Source: Coriolopsis trogii
Taxonomy: Eukaryota; Basidiomycota; Agaricomycetes; Polyporales; Polyporaceae
Assembly (NCBI GenBank): GCA_020543525.1
Contig: JAHYIO010000036.1
Span: 992,001-1,056,000 of the forward strand
DNA: 64,000 bases
Direction of reading: 5' to 3'
Shown: piece by piece, positions 23,727 to 34,743 of the stretch
Layout of the letters: the number at the start of each line of letters is the position of its first letter
Position numbering within the stretch: position 1 is the first letter of the stretch
The notes under the pieces: generated by a model
The model's input: only the letters and a program-made list of their open reading frames with translations
Databases searched by the model: none
What the model was told of the DNA's origin: nothing
Position numbers and translations under genes: made by a program

Positions 23727-24233
23727 ACGGCATGGAACGGACTGTAGGCAAGATACTGTACCTTACGCCTCTCACGCTGTGAAGGACGCGGACATTTATG
23801 CGGAAGACAGTGATTGTTGGATAGGTTCGACTGCATGGCTATAGTGTACTTACGCTAACTTATGACTGCGACGAGTTTCTCCATCCCTGCATTTAATTCA
23901 CTGCAATGTATTCCTATATCTTCTATCTACGTGACACGGCCTTCACAGCTCTGTCGACGTTCACCACATGCGACCCATCAGAAGATGGGCAGAGGTGCCC
24001 AAGAGGTCTTCAACACCTCTGAGTGTCAGACGTTCTCGCGTTTGCCCTCTGCGTCCCCGGAAACTATCGTGTCGCAGTCATCAACTCAGCAACGGTATAG
24101 CTCATTACTGAGACAGCCTTCGTCGAATACATCAGAGGAACACACTATCAGCTACCCATGCAGCTCTTCATCCGCAAGCGTCCTGTGATGCGTTGCGTGA
24201 GCATCTGATAGTACGAGACAAGACGCACTCACT
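23727..24233. other. Convergent intergenic region
   Basis: About 500 bp between the 3' ends of the membrane-protein gene and the FunK1 gene. A 108-codon plus-strand frame (23862-24188) has no recognisable features. Nothing else is seen. Confidence 0.45.
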
Positions 24234-26989
24234 TCATCCTCGTGCAGGACGTTTCTCGGGTCGCGATCCATTGTCGGCGTCCGACGTCCCTCGAGGACGC
24301 TTCACCGACTCGATCCTGTGAGGAGCCAGTATCACGCCCTCAGGAGATTCTGACTTCTCGAGCAATTCATCGGTGCGGGGACGCCAGCCAGATCTCAGGT
24401 CCACAAACGGTTTCCGGGGCTGTTTAAGGGTGACCACTCCAGGCGGTATGGTGTCCACAATGTCTTGCAACGCTTTGCGGACCTCGCTATAGATGAGCGG
24501 GTAAGTCGATCGGTCATTAATTGATTTTCCACGTGCCAAGTAGCCTTCGTGGAGGGATTTGCGTATCACAGTGATACCCTCAATGAGTTCATCACACAGA
24601 GGTGGTCGGACGGATTCGAGCCATTCCTCGCAAAGCCCCTCGTCAGTGAGAAACTGCTGACGATTGGTGTAGAAACGTAAGTCCCTGCTGTAAAACATTC
24701 TGGCCGCTTCGTCCATGCAGTACTGGCTTTCGGTATGCGTGAAGAGAATCCAGGTCAGGATCCAGAAGATGGATTCCACGTCATGTTGGAAGTTGTGGCG
24801 GACGGCGGGACGGGGATTCTGCTTCCGCGCTCGCTGATAACGCGTTCGTTTCTCGGAGGTGGTTGTATCCTTGTAGATTGTGCCTTTGGACTGAAGTTCA
24901 ACAGCCATGAAGATCTGTGTCCCCTGCGTGGCGTGAATTGACCTGAGCACGTCGGCTGTACGATGAACATACCGTTTTGGGATCTGACGAGCGTCTTCCC
25001 ACCGTCAAGTCGAATATCTTCGCATATTCGAGATCGCCCAATTTACCCCCACCCTTGTACCAAAGGATGTTGCCCGAGCTCACGTCTCGATGAATCCATG
25101 AGATGAGGAACATAATCTGGAGCGCTGGAACGTGCAGGATGTTAGTATTGAGAGCGTGGGGAACGTGTACAGATGTCGCACCGAGTAACGCGTCGAGCAA
25201 GGCTTGCACAACTTGGTGAAGATCGTGAAGTTCGTGTAAGGCAGAGCACACCTCCTTATACACGACAAAGTTCCTCCGTTTGGGGGCGTATTCGCGAGAT
25301 GCACCGGCCTGCTGCACATCGTTGGGAACCGATACATCAGGGGTATCGGAGATGCGGGACGTGGACCCTCGCTGTGCATCCGAGCCATGCCTCTTCGCTT
25401 CCTGATTGATGTATACAGGGTCAATGAATATGTCGGGCGCGGGCGTGAATCCCTCGGCACGAGTCTTGGAAGTTGCGCCTTGGTAATCCGCCTCGATCGT
25501 CAGGAAGAGTTGTTTGTACGATCCGGTTTGTAGGCGCTGGCTCAGTAGCGCCTTGGTTGCGTCGTCGACGTTATGCAGTCTAGCGTCATTGTCTGCCGGG
25601 AAATTCCTTCCGAGCTCGTCGCAGCTCTTGAAGATTTCCTTTTGAATCTTCGACTCTGTTTGGCTACCATGGTCCAGCCACACATCTCTCAGCACCATGC
25701 GCTCGACGTCGGGCAGGGCGGCAGTGTCGTCGAAACTGGTGACTTCGACGACTTCCCAGACCCGGGTCGCCCGTCCAGTGATGCGCAGGTCGTCGTACTC
25801 GTCACGACAAGTCATGGTCTTGAAAAACCGAGTCTTGAGTGAGTCATCAGTCAGTCGGTATACATAGCGGATCTGGTCTTCCTTGATCTCCTCGTCCCAC
25901 TCGACGACTCGCCTCATGTCGGCGTCGTACCCGAGATCCTCGACGGTGGAAAATATGAGAGAAGACAACGCCTGCACAACAGTGCGTACATCCTTCAATG
26001 CCTGATTAGCAACACGACAGCTGGAGTCGAAGATCATGTACTTGCCAGCAGATTGAACTCCTGTGACTTGGCCGAGTGCGAACGAGAAAAGTACCACAAG
26101 CAAACGCGGTAGTCCTCGATGGTGATCTACGCCATGTACACGTTAGCATGTCGTGCGGCACACAAGCTGACAATACACACGCTGTATGTATGCTTGCGCT
26201 GACAATCCGAGTGCATGTTGTGATATGCAGAGTAGAGCACCTTCCAACGGTTCTGTGCATGGCCGATTATTGTTCCAGAAGCCGCGAAGAGAAACTGACG
26301 AAGGGACTCACATCGGTGATTTCCTCGGGCTTGTCATTCAACTTGAATTCGAAATTCACAGCAACGTCCGACGTCGCCGCTCTCGACCCTTTGGGTGCAC
26401 GAGGGGAAGTGGTCTCGAGGAGCCGCAGGAAACCGTCAATGTGGTGCTGAGATCCTGATATTTCGGATTCCGTGGAATACGGTTCTTCCTCGTACTTGCA
26501 CGAGGGTGAAAGGTTAGGGAGAGGAACTTGGGCGATGGCGTTGATAATGTCGCCGAGAGGTCGGAAGATCGCGCGCTCGTTCTTGCCTGGTGCAGGGGAC
26601 TCCTGCGCAGATGCCGTCGCCGTCGTGCCGCTGTTATTGTTCGAATTGTTTCCCGTCGCCGACTCATCCTTGTTCTTGGTCGGTTTCTTCGACTTGTTCT
26701 TCTTGTGTAAGACGGATGGCTTGTCTGGAAAATCCCTCCACGAAAGAATACCCTGATCATCCTCCAAAACAAGGCCCTCACACTTGAGAGCTGAGATGAT
26801 CTGGTTCACTTCCTGGCCGGCAACACAGTTCGTTGTGTAGCACTGCAGCCACTTGTCAGTCGGGCCCTCATGGATGTCGGGCATCATGGTCTTGGCTAGT
26901 CTTTCGCGGATGGCCCTTAGGGAAGATCGGCCGTGGAGAGATACAGTGCGGTCCGTTCGAGGACTGTCGTCGAGAGGTGTGCTAGACAC
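24234..26989 (-). CDS. FunK1-type fungal protein kinase, 5' end uncertain
   Basis: This belongs to the fungal FunK1 kinase family, which is expanded in mushrooms. The N-terminal region includes LRAIRERLAKTMMPDIHEGP and a Lys/Asn-rich spacer. A large middle domain (GKYMIFDSSCRVANQALKDV; QIRYVYRLTDDSLKTRFFKT) precedes the kinase core. The catalytic loop is SWIHRDVSSGNILWY, followed by GKLGDLEYAKIFD in place of DFG, which is typical of FunK1. Downstream are GTQIFMAVEL (substrate-binding loop) and HNFQHDVESIFWILTWILF. The tail PLIYSEVRKALQDIVDTIP ends in a basic Pro-rich segment. The frame at 26989 opens on GTG, with a stop further upstream and no in-frame ATG between. A short 5' exon, probably within 27000-27240, must supply the start; the given end is therefore a minimum. 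Confidence 0.85.
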
Positions 26990-27536
26990 GATGTCACGAT
27001 TCGCGCATCCTCAGAGCATCGTACGACACACCTGGATGCTCCTCCTCCTTGTTGTCCGGGGGGAGTGGCCGGTCTGGTGGCGGTTCAACATGAACAAGCC
27101 GTCAGCCAAGGTCTGTGGACGTGATAGCTACGTGGTGGCGCATTCAGCCGCGGTGGTCGTTGGTTGTGGCCGGTTGCTCCCCTCTTGGTGCTGCCCGAAC
27201 GCAGACGGCTGCTTGGACGACTTACCCTCCTGATCTACGACAACGTGTCGCGCGAGCTTACTGCGAGGGAGCAGGCGTTGAAGCGCTGAGAATCTACTTG
27301 TCTTCTAGACACACAAAGTCGATGAGTGACGAGAGCGGTATGTCCGGTGTGAGTCGCGACGCGCCGAAGTGGACGAGTGCAAGAACTAAAGCTCAAGTCT
27401 GGTGCTGGCTGTGCTGGCCGGTGTCCAGTACCTGAGCTCACGCGTTGAGCGCGACGTGGGAAAGCAGCCACCATGGCGTTGTTGATGTCTGTTTTACACA
27501 CAACGAGCTTGTTTCAGTTCACCCATCTTCTCCTCC
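26990..27536. other. Divergent intergenic region, may hold first exon of FunK1 gene
   Basis: About 550 bp between the FunK1 gene (minus) and the coiled-coil gene (plus). On the minus strand an acceptor-like CTCTGAG just above 26990 precedes codons in frame with the kinase (CGT GAC ATC GTG), so a short 5' exon is expected here. I could not fix its start codon. Confidence 0.4.
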
Positions 27537-30500
27537 ATGGCCCCGCGCCCGCGCGAAACCCCACCCGCCCCCGGTCTCCTCGCGTCCGCCTTCAGCTTTG
27601 TGTCGCGCGAGCTTGAGTCGTTTGTTACTGCCGCGACAGGTGGAGATCCCACAAAGGTGCGTGCGGTTTCTTCGGCGCTTGGTTAGGGTTAGGAGAGTGG
27701 AGGTTGGGTTGGCAATGGACGTGTTGTGTTAATCGGCGGTTTGAATTGCAGAGTCACACTCAGCCGGAAGCATCATCGTCGCGTGTGACCCTCGACAGGA
27801 GGAGGAGACAGCGTGATGAAGTGAAAGAAGACAGCGCGAGAGAGCGCGAAAAAGAGAGACGGGGGAAACGCGAGCGGAAGCGGAGCGAGGTCGAGTCTGA
27901 CAGGGCGCGCGCGAAGAGGAGGCTCCGCCAGGAAGTGGAGGGCGAGCGTGCGACGAAGGTGGCCAAGAAGATAACTACGAACAGTCGCGGAGAAGAGAGA
28001 GAACGCGAGAGGGAGAGGTCTTCTGAGCGCGAGGCCGCGGACGACGAGGATGGTGAGTTGAATAATCCTCAACTATGCCAACATGCTCAGACCCGTTCAA
28101 GACGAACTACCTGTGAGACCCAAGTCCCTGAAGAAGAGGCGCGATGCGGCGAATGCTCGACGAGACATTGCTGAAGCCCCTGAACCGGAAACATGTTCAT
28201 CTACTCCTGCAAGGATTGTAGACGGTATGTTTCTATAAGTCAGACTAACGTTCATACATAACCTACCTGTCTCCAGACGCCGCGAAACTCATTCCTCCTC
28301 CATGCACTCCTATCACCGCGCCGTCTCCTCAAAGGACGAATATGACACCATTTCCCACTATGCCTGGGTCTCTCTTTCCTCGATCCGAGTCCCTTATTCC
28401 TGAAACCATTCCCGCCAAGTATCGACGTGCCATTCCACGACCTCGTACACCGTCCCTGCCACCTCTAGCACAAGTAACGGAGGATGCAGAGGACTCCGAG
28501 CCTGCGCACGAAGCGCATGCAGAGCCGTATGTCATTGACTCACCTGAGCGGGGTCGTTCGAGGGATCACAGTCGAGGACACGATGGAAGAGGCGCTGAAG
28601 ATCATGCTAGTCCATCTACAGCTCGCGAATCATCCCGACGTCCATCGAGTAGCTCGAGGACGTCCTTTGACGATGGCCCGGAATCTGTGGGGCGGCTGAG
28701 ATCGATCAAAGGCAAGCAACGAGAATGCGATACCTCCGGCGAGATCAGAGTTCGAGGCAAAGAACGGGAACTACGTGAAGCGAGGGAGGATCATGCGCGC
28801 AATGCCCGCGACCAAGATGTCACAGAGCGAGAGAGGGATAAGCAACGTATCCGTATGTTGGAGGAAGAGGTTGCCCGTCTTCGAGCTGAGGTACGCCAAT
28901 CCAACCAACCAATATTTCCGCCGCTTACACGACTGTAGCTGGCCATGAAGAGCAGCCCGAGTATTCTCATGCCCCCACCTCCACCTCCCCCTCCCCCTCC
29001 ATTATTCCGACCTCAGGTACCGACTAATTCTGACAATAATCCGAACTTCCTTGCGTCCGCTCGTGCGAGTCTTAAGCCTACCGCCCCGCCGGTTGAAGCC
29101 CCCATCAACAGCGCAGCATACGGCGGCGCACGGACAAGAAAGACTGGGCAGCCAACTCTGAACTTATCTTCTGACAAGATGGCAGCCTTCTTGCGGGAGA
29201 TGAAGAGCGTCAGATTGCGCAAAGTGGGCGGGGCTGCAGGATCTATGGGCCCTCCCCTGTTCCCTCCATCTGCCGCCGGCGACGTCGCTGGTGAGCCGAT
29301 AAGAAGCAACGGCGTGGCGGGCATGAGCGACGCGCGAAGGGCAGCTACCCTGGGGGATATGTCATTCGACGCGGGTGTCGCAGCGAGGATATTTATTGGG
29401 GAGAAAAGGAAGCGGGACGTATCGGATGAGCCTCTTGGTGAGTGTGATAGCGTTCGTGAGATCGACTGTCACTCACTTAGTACCTCAGCCGGCCCATCTA
29501 AACGGCGAGAGACCACTTTCCTCCGTTCGGATATCACTAGCGAATCACCGCGAACTGCCAGCCTCCTCTCCTCATTTGCATCAAGCTCTCAGGCATCTAC
29601 TTCGAGTTCGCAATCCTCCGCTTCGAGCTCGCAGTCTTCGCAGTCTTCTGCATCTGGACCCAGCCTGTTTGATGTCCCTCAGTCACGTTCACGGTCTTCT
29701 CGCTCAAAGGCGAACACTCAGCTACGAATATGGCCGACGAGATCGACAGAGACGGACGTTACGACACCGTCACTATGCTCGGACAATGAGAATGATCACA
29801 GCGAAGACAAGCTGCCGGACACGCCCTCTGACAGTGTGCGCGGCCCTGATGAAGATGCGCAGGCTGTGAAATCTACGGAAGTATTCCCCAAGGAAGAGCC
29901 GGAAATTATCGATGTTGATGCACTGGAGACACCACCAAGACCGGGGCAGAGCTCTAGTATCGTGACAGAGGCGAGGAAAAACCCATTCGCCCGTCGTCCA
30001 CCGGGAAGCCCGCTGCCCTCAAAGTCGCCGTCAAAGCCTATGCCACCAGCACGCTCGAGAGCGAAACCTTTACAAGTCAGCAAGTCCTCACTTCCGCGCA
30101 GGGTGCCGATCGCAGCTCCCGTGCCGGCAGGCCACTCGGCGGACAGTGACGACCCATCATCGGCGCCGCTCTCACGTCCTCAAAGTCGTAGGAGCAACGT
30201 GGCCGACTACGGCTCCCAACCCGTTGCAGGCCCTTCACGTCTTCCACAAGCACTCAGCATATCGTCTGCGCGTAGTCGCTCGAACTCGCGCGCACAGGGC
30301 GATTCTGAGAGGTCAGAGTCCCGTATGTCAAACCATGCGCGGAGACGACTGACACTGGATGAAGAGCTGCGGCGCGCTGGGGATAGCTTGTGGCGAGAGT
30401 CCTCCGAGGAGGCCGAGCGGCCGCTTAGTCCGCCCGCAGAGGATCTGGACAGTGGGAACCTTGTCGCATTGGGCACGAAGAGCAGCAAGAGAGGCTTCTT

Positions 30501-30642
30501 GGCCGGCGGTGGCGGCGCAGGTGTACCTGTCTTCATGGGGGAAGGTTACGTGCAGGGAGCAACTGAGGAAGATGAGGGACATCTTCCCAGGAACGCCAGC
30601 GGAAGCACCACCCGCAAGACCATTGTTGTAAGGAGGAGGTGA
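27537..30642 (+). CDS. Large disordered protein with charged coiled coil and polyproline
   Basis: I do not recognise the family. The start at 27537 gives MAPRPRETPPAPGLLASAFS. Intron 27657-27751 joins GGDPTK to SHTQPEASSS. A long Arg/Glu/Lys stretch follows (REREKERRGKRERKRSEVES), then an acceptor choice at TTCAAG that yields DDELPVRPKSLKKRRDAAN. A coiled coil (RDKQRIRMLEEEVARLRAEL) ends at an exon border. The next exon encodes ten consecutive Pro residues and, further on, DKMAAFLREMKSVRLRKVGG, a short helical motif faintly like an actin-binding WH2. Several nuclear-type basic runs and Ser-rich regions fill the rest, ending KTIVVRRR. The whole is about 900 residues. An internal in-frame intron may lie near 29436-29490. 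The gene model is convincing; function is open. Confidence 0.78.
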
Positions 30643-31619
30643 AGGCGAACGTTGTGTCTATCTAAGTACTTGTCGATTTGTCGCTTGCTCTCGATATGTT
30701 GTCGGCTCGTTGTTGTGCATCTCTATCTCTACCACCATATACGGTCTGCTGTCGATTCGGTCTTGGATGATGTACGGTAATTATCTGTAACTATCTTGAC
30801 TTGATACTCGTTATTTTGAGGCGACGTCGACTATATCATTGACTCTACAACATCAGTATCCAAACTCGCGAAGTTCGCGATGATATCGATCGCACGCCGA
30901 CCAGATGCCATCAAAGCATTACTAGCATCGTTCTGCTGATGTTCTATGCTCCCATGATTGGGAGATGCCATAGGGTTAAACCGTCCATCGGAAGGCTTCT
31001 TGCGTGCAGCTAGGCTTGCGTCATTGCAGGTTTGTCCCCAGTCAACTGGGGAAGACTGCCTCCTGTCATCCCCGCCAAATCCCCGCCTTCCCTTTCTACC
31101 TCAGGATTTCTTTGCCCAACGGGAAGACGGTCGAGGCGAGACTCTCCCATTCCGCGATCTGCAAGCAATTCAGTTGGTGTTGAGGTTGGGTAGGTCTGAA
31201 AACTAACTGACGATGTTTCTATGCGCGACGAGACATGCGCGCCAGGAGCACGTTCAGATTAGATCAAAATCGCAGCGTACAATATTCCACTGCAAGTAGC
31301 CCTCGTCACTGTCCGACTGCTAGGGTCATTGGAGAAAGGATACGGTTGACAGCGATTGTTGTGCTGAATTGCTTGGCGACGTTATGCACAGAGCCTAGAA
31401 CATCACTTATAGTAGCATGATGCCAACTCGCCGTTCGGCGGTTGCTATTATGTCCTTATGGCTGCAATGCTGCCTGCGACAAAGAGGTGAGCAACAACAG
31501 ATTGAGACCGTCAAGTGTCAACTATGACAAGTGATCTCGACAATATAACATTGTAGTAATCACACGTAATATCATTCTATCGCCATTGCCTTCCGTTGCT
31601 TCGTAGGTGCTATCGAGCT
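30643..31619. other. Convergent intergenic region of about 1 kb
   Basis: No gene seen. It contains the 3' UTRs of the coiled-coil gene and of the first sedolisin gene. A short perfect inverted repeat, CCCCAGT-CA-ACTGGGG, lies at about 31035-31050. Open frames here are short and unremarkable. Confidence 0.5.
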
Positions 31620-34009
31620 TCAAGGGAGAAGCAGGAATGCGGCCAAGAGCTTTGGGAAGTTCGGCGTGCCTAACCCAGTGACAGGGTCCCAGCCGGGCGC
31701 CGCGACAAACCCTTCCGTACCGCAACCAGGGTTGGTGCCATTCGTAACATCGTTGTAGGCGTGCGCAAGGAGAGGAGAGTACAGCTGATGAGACGTCAAC
31801 AATCGTCAGTGAGTGGGACGCTGGACCCCAGTTCAATGGCGTACCGCGGGGTTGAGCCAACCAACAGGCTTCTTACCCACAGCCAGGCGTGCGTCGTTGA
31901 GGGCAGTGACGATAGCAGCAAATATCGGGGCCGAAGCGGACGTCCCTCCGCTGAGAACAAACTCGCCATCGAGAACAATCACAATGGGGAATCTGGACAG
32001 TATGATCAACCCGACATCTTCTATGCGTAGCTCACTTACCCGTTGGCTGCGACATCGGGGTACGCGCGCCCCGACCTATTGAAGACGTCGGATCCGTACG
32101 AAGGGGCGAAGTGCTCCAGGTAGTTGCTAACCACGGCTTCTTGCCATGACGGCCTCCCGAAGTTGTTTGAAAATCCTCCGCCGGATGGAAAGGCGGTTGT
32201 GGCAATCTCTGGATCTTTAACCTGCAACCGAAGCCAGTTGAATGAAATTCTTCGCAGTTTGAGTTATATACTGACGCTGTTGCCAGGAGCGACCGATGTA
32301 GCACCGACAGCAGTGACGAATGGGCAAGAGGCTGGGAATTGGCCGACGAAGCTGCTGTTTGGCGGATTGAACAAAGTCAAGCTGCCGTTGACGAGACACC
32401 CATGAGCTTGCGAGTATGCTACACCGCCGTCGCCGGAAGAAGCAATGAACGTCTTGCCGGTCAAACTCAACTGCATCGAAATGGTGACACATCAATGAAA
32501 GATGTGCGAGAAAGTCTCAGCATGACTGCGAACCTTGCCAATCTCGTGGCATTCCCTATTGACAATAGGGGTGATTTCCGAATCGAGGAAGTCGGGTTCA
32601 AAATGGTATGAGATAGAAATGACGTTGGTAAGCTTCTTGTCTCCACAGTCGGAAAGCCCTGAGTGTATGAAATTGTTTCAGTCTCATGGTCTTGTTTGCC
32701 TATCCATCATGTTCAACCGCGATGCTAATAAAGCGTACCTTGCGAACTCACTCCATCCAATTCGCAGAATGAGTCATCGAACGCCCCAAGTAAAGCGTCC
32801 ACTAAAGAGTATGCAATCAGTACAGTGTGGGACAGCGAGCATCATGGTCGAACGCACTTTCGATCTGGTCAAAGTTGGAATCCCCGACTTGGAATAGGGT
32901 CACATTCTGCTTTGGGCCAAGGAGACCCATGACGAGCTCCAGATCCAGACCGGATTCTCCGGTAAACCCTGTACTGATGTTACCTGTCAATGATGTCAGT
33001 CTCGACTTTCGTGCTAACGCTGTTGAAGCTTAACGTACCACCATCGATACTGACGATCGTAGGTTGATGGCCAACTAGAGAGGGTTCATACTTTTGGAAG
33101 AAAACGTCGTTATCCGAGGGCAGAAAAATCTCTTCGTCAAATTCCGCTGTAAAACCCAAATCAACATAAGACGACAGCAAATTCTGGGCAAGTACTCACC
33201 AACTGCCACCGAATTCTTTTGACCAGATACCGGAGTATAGTGGAATTTATACAGGTCACGCAAGCAGTCGAGGGTGACAGCCTCGTCGCAATCCATTGCA
33301 GTCAGTTTTGAGGGCTACGAGAAGTATCGATAAGTGGTTACACCATCCGAAACCAGCGAGACTGCCTCACATTGACTTCCTTCTTGAGTGCAGGTCCCTG
33401 GAGCAGGGCAGGGTTCGGAGCCTTCCCGTCCCGTCGACCCAAAGGGGACCGCCCAAAGTAGGTGGTAGGCCAGACGAAGTCGACGTGCTTTGAGACGTGC
33501 TCCGGGAGTGAATAGCCCTCATGACAGCCGACACGCTCATGACCCTCGTCGCCATAACGGTAGACGTAGTATTCAGCTCCCAGGATGCTTTCGGCCTCCG
33601 CGACAGTTATGTTCAACTGGACTGCATCACCTTTGCGGTTGAGTTGGATCTTGCGTGCATCGATACCGAGGTCGTCCACCAGCCAAGAATGAACTGTGTC
33701 GACGGACTCCTTGGACGGTCGAAAGGTCTCCTCGACCTTTGCCGGAGACCAATAATTACCGTAATTGGGTGAGTGAGGGTCGGCGATGTCAAGGAGGTAT
33801 GCCTCCAGGTTGTGTAAGTTTGACTGGACGAGCGCGAACTTCATAAAGAGCACCGCATCCGGGTCGGCACGTCGATGAAGTGACCAGCCTGTAGGAACAG
33901 ACCTTTTCGACGACCCGCGAGCAACTCTTGGGGGAATCCCGCCGGGCGGTATCGCAATCACACTGATGAAGAAGGCTACGAGGATGAGCATGCGTTGCGG
34001 AAAGACCAT
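31620..34009 (-). CDS. Secreted sedolisin (S53 serine-carboxyl protease), copy A
   Basis: This is an acid endo- or tripeptidyl peptidase secreted as a proenzyme. The start at 34009 gives [19 protein letters not shown], a clear signal peptide. The pro-domain ([40 protein letters not shown]) matches Pro-kumamolisin. In the catalytic domain the Glu and Asp of the triad lie in [16 protein letters not shown], the oxyanion Asp in [14 protein letters not shown] and the Ser in [14 protein letters not shown]. The C-terminus [20 protein letters not shown] forms the calcium-site region and stops at 31620. Ten or more short introns split the gene. A TATA-like TTATAAG lies about 50 bp before the start on the minus strand. 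Copy B lies directly upstream in the same orientation. Confidence 0.9.
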
Positions 34010-34743
34010 GGTGGTGAGACCAGCAGGGGGACGGTGTGCAGCTCTGGTGGGATAGGCCCTTATAACAATACGCACGGTAAGGCACGTCCCCATAAGTAGA
34101 AGTAAATGCGGCCACGACAGCGTGTTTCCTTTGATACTTACGAGATCGCTACGAGAAGAAGACCAATCTCGGCCATGATGCCCCATTTGCAAGGACGATT
34201 GTTTCAGGGCCTTGCTGGAAGAAGGGCGGTGAGGCAGGTTTATTCTGTATTGAGTCCGTGGCCTCAGTCACAACAGGAATCACTACGGACAGTCGAGCAC
34301 GCGAGTCTGACCAAGTCCACTCGTCAGAAAGCGTCATTTCCGATGAGTGACAAGAACCATACCAGCAGACCAGGAAAGAAGCCTATTGCTACACATTGGG
34401 GCCGTTATCTGTTACTCGAATGATGCGTACCTAAAAATATCGACATCAGCTGTGCAAGTATGCTGGACAGAACAAGGGAGTCACCGCGTGCACAAAATGA
34501 ACGAAGACGCATTCACGATCTCACGCATCAGTGCAGAAGGTCAACGAATCCACTCCTTTGACGGGCTCCAATACAATTCTCCTCCAGATAGTACGATCCA
34601 GCGATAGCACGCACATGAACCGTGTATCCAGAAATCAATTCCAATGAAGACGTGTTATGGCTCTCGAGAAGTCCAGAGTCTGTGACACGTTCGAGTGCGT
34701 ACATACCAATGTGCGTAGTATGACTTAGACGTGAGAAGTAAAG
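34010..34743. other. Spacer between the two tandem sedolisin genes
   Basis: About 730 bp holding the promoter of sedolisin copy A and the 3' UTR of copy B. I see no gene, no transposon end and no long repeat. Confidence 0.5.

Noticed and set aside
31035..31050. Short perfect inverted repeat CCCCAGT-CA-ACTGGGG
   Set aside because: Lies in a convergent intergenic region; could be a hairpin or a factor site, but too short to call.
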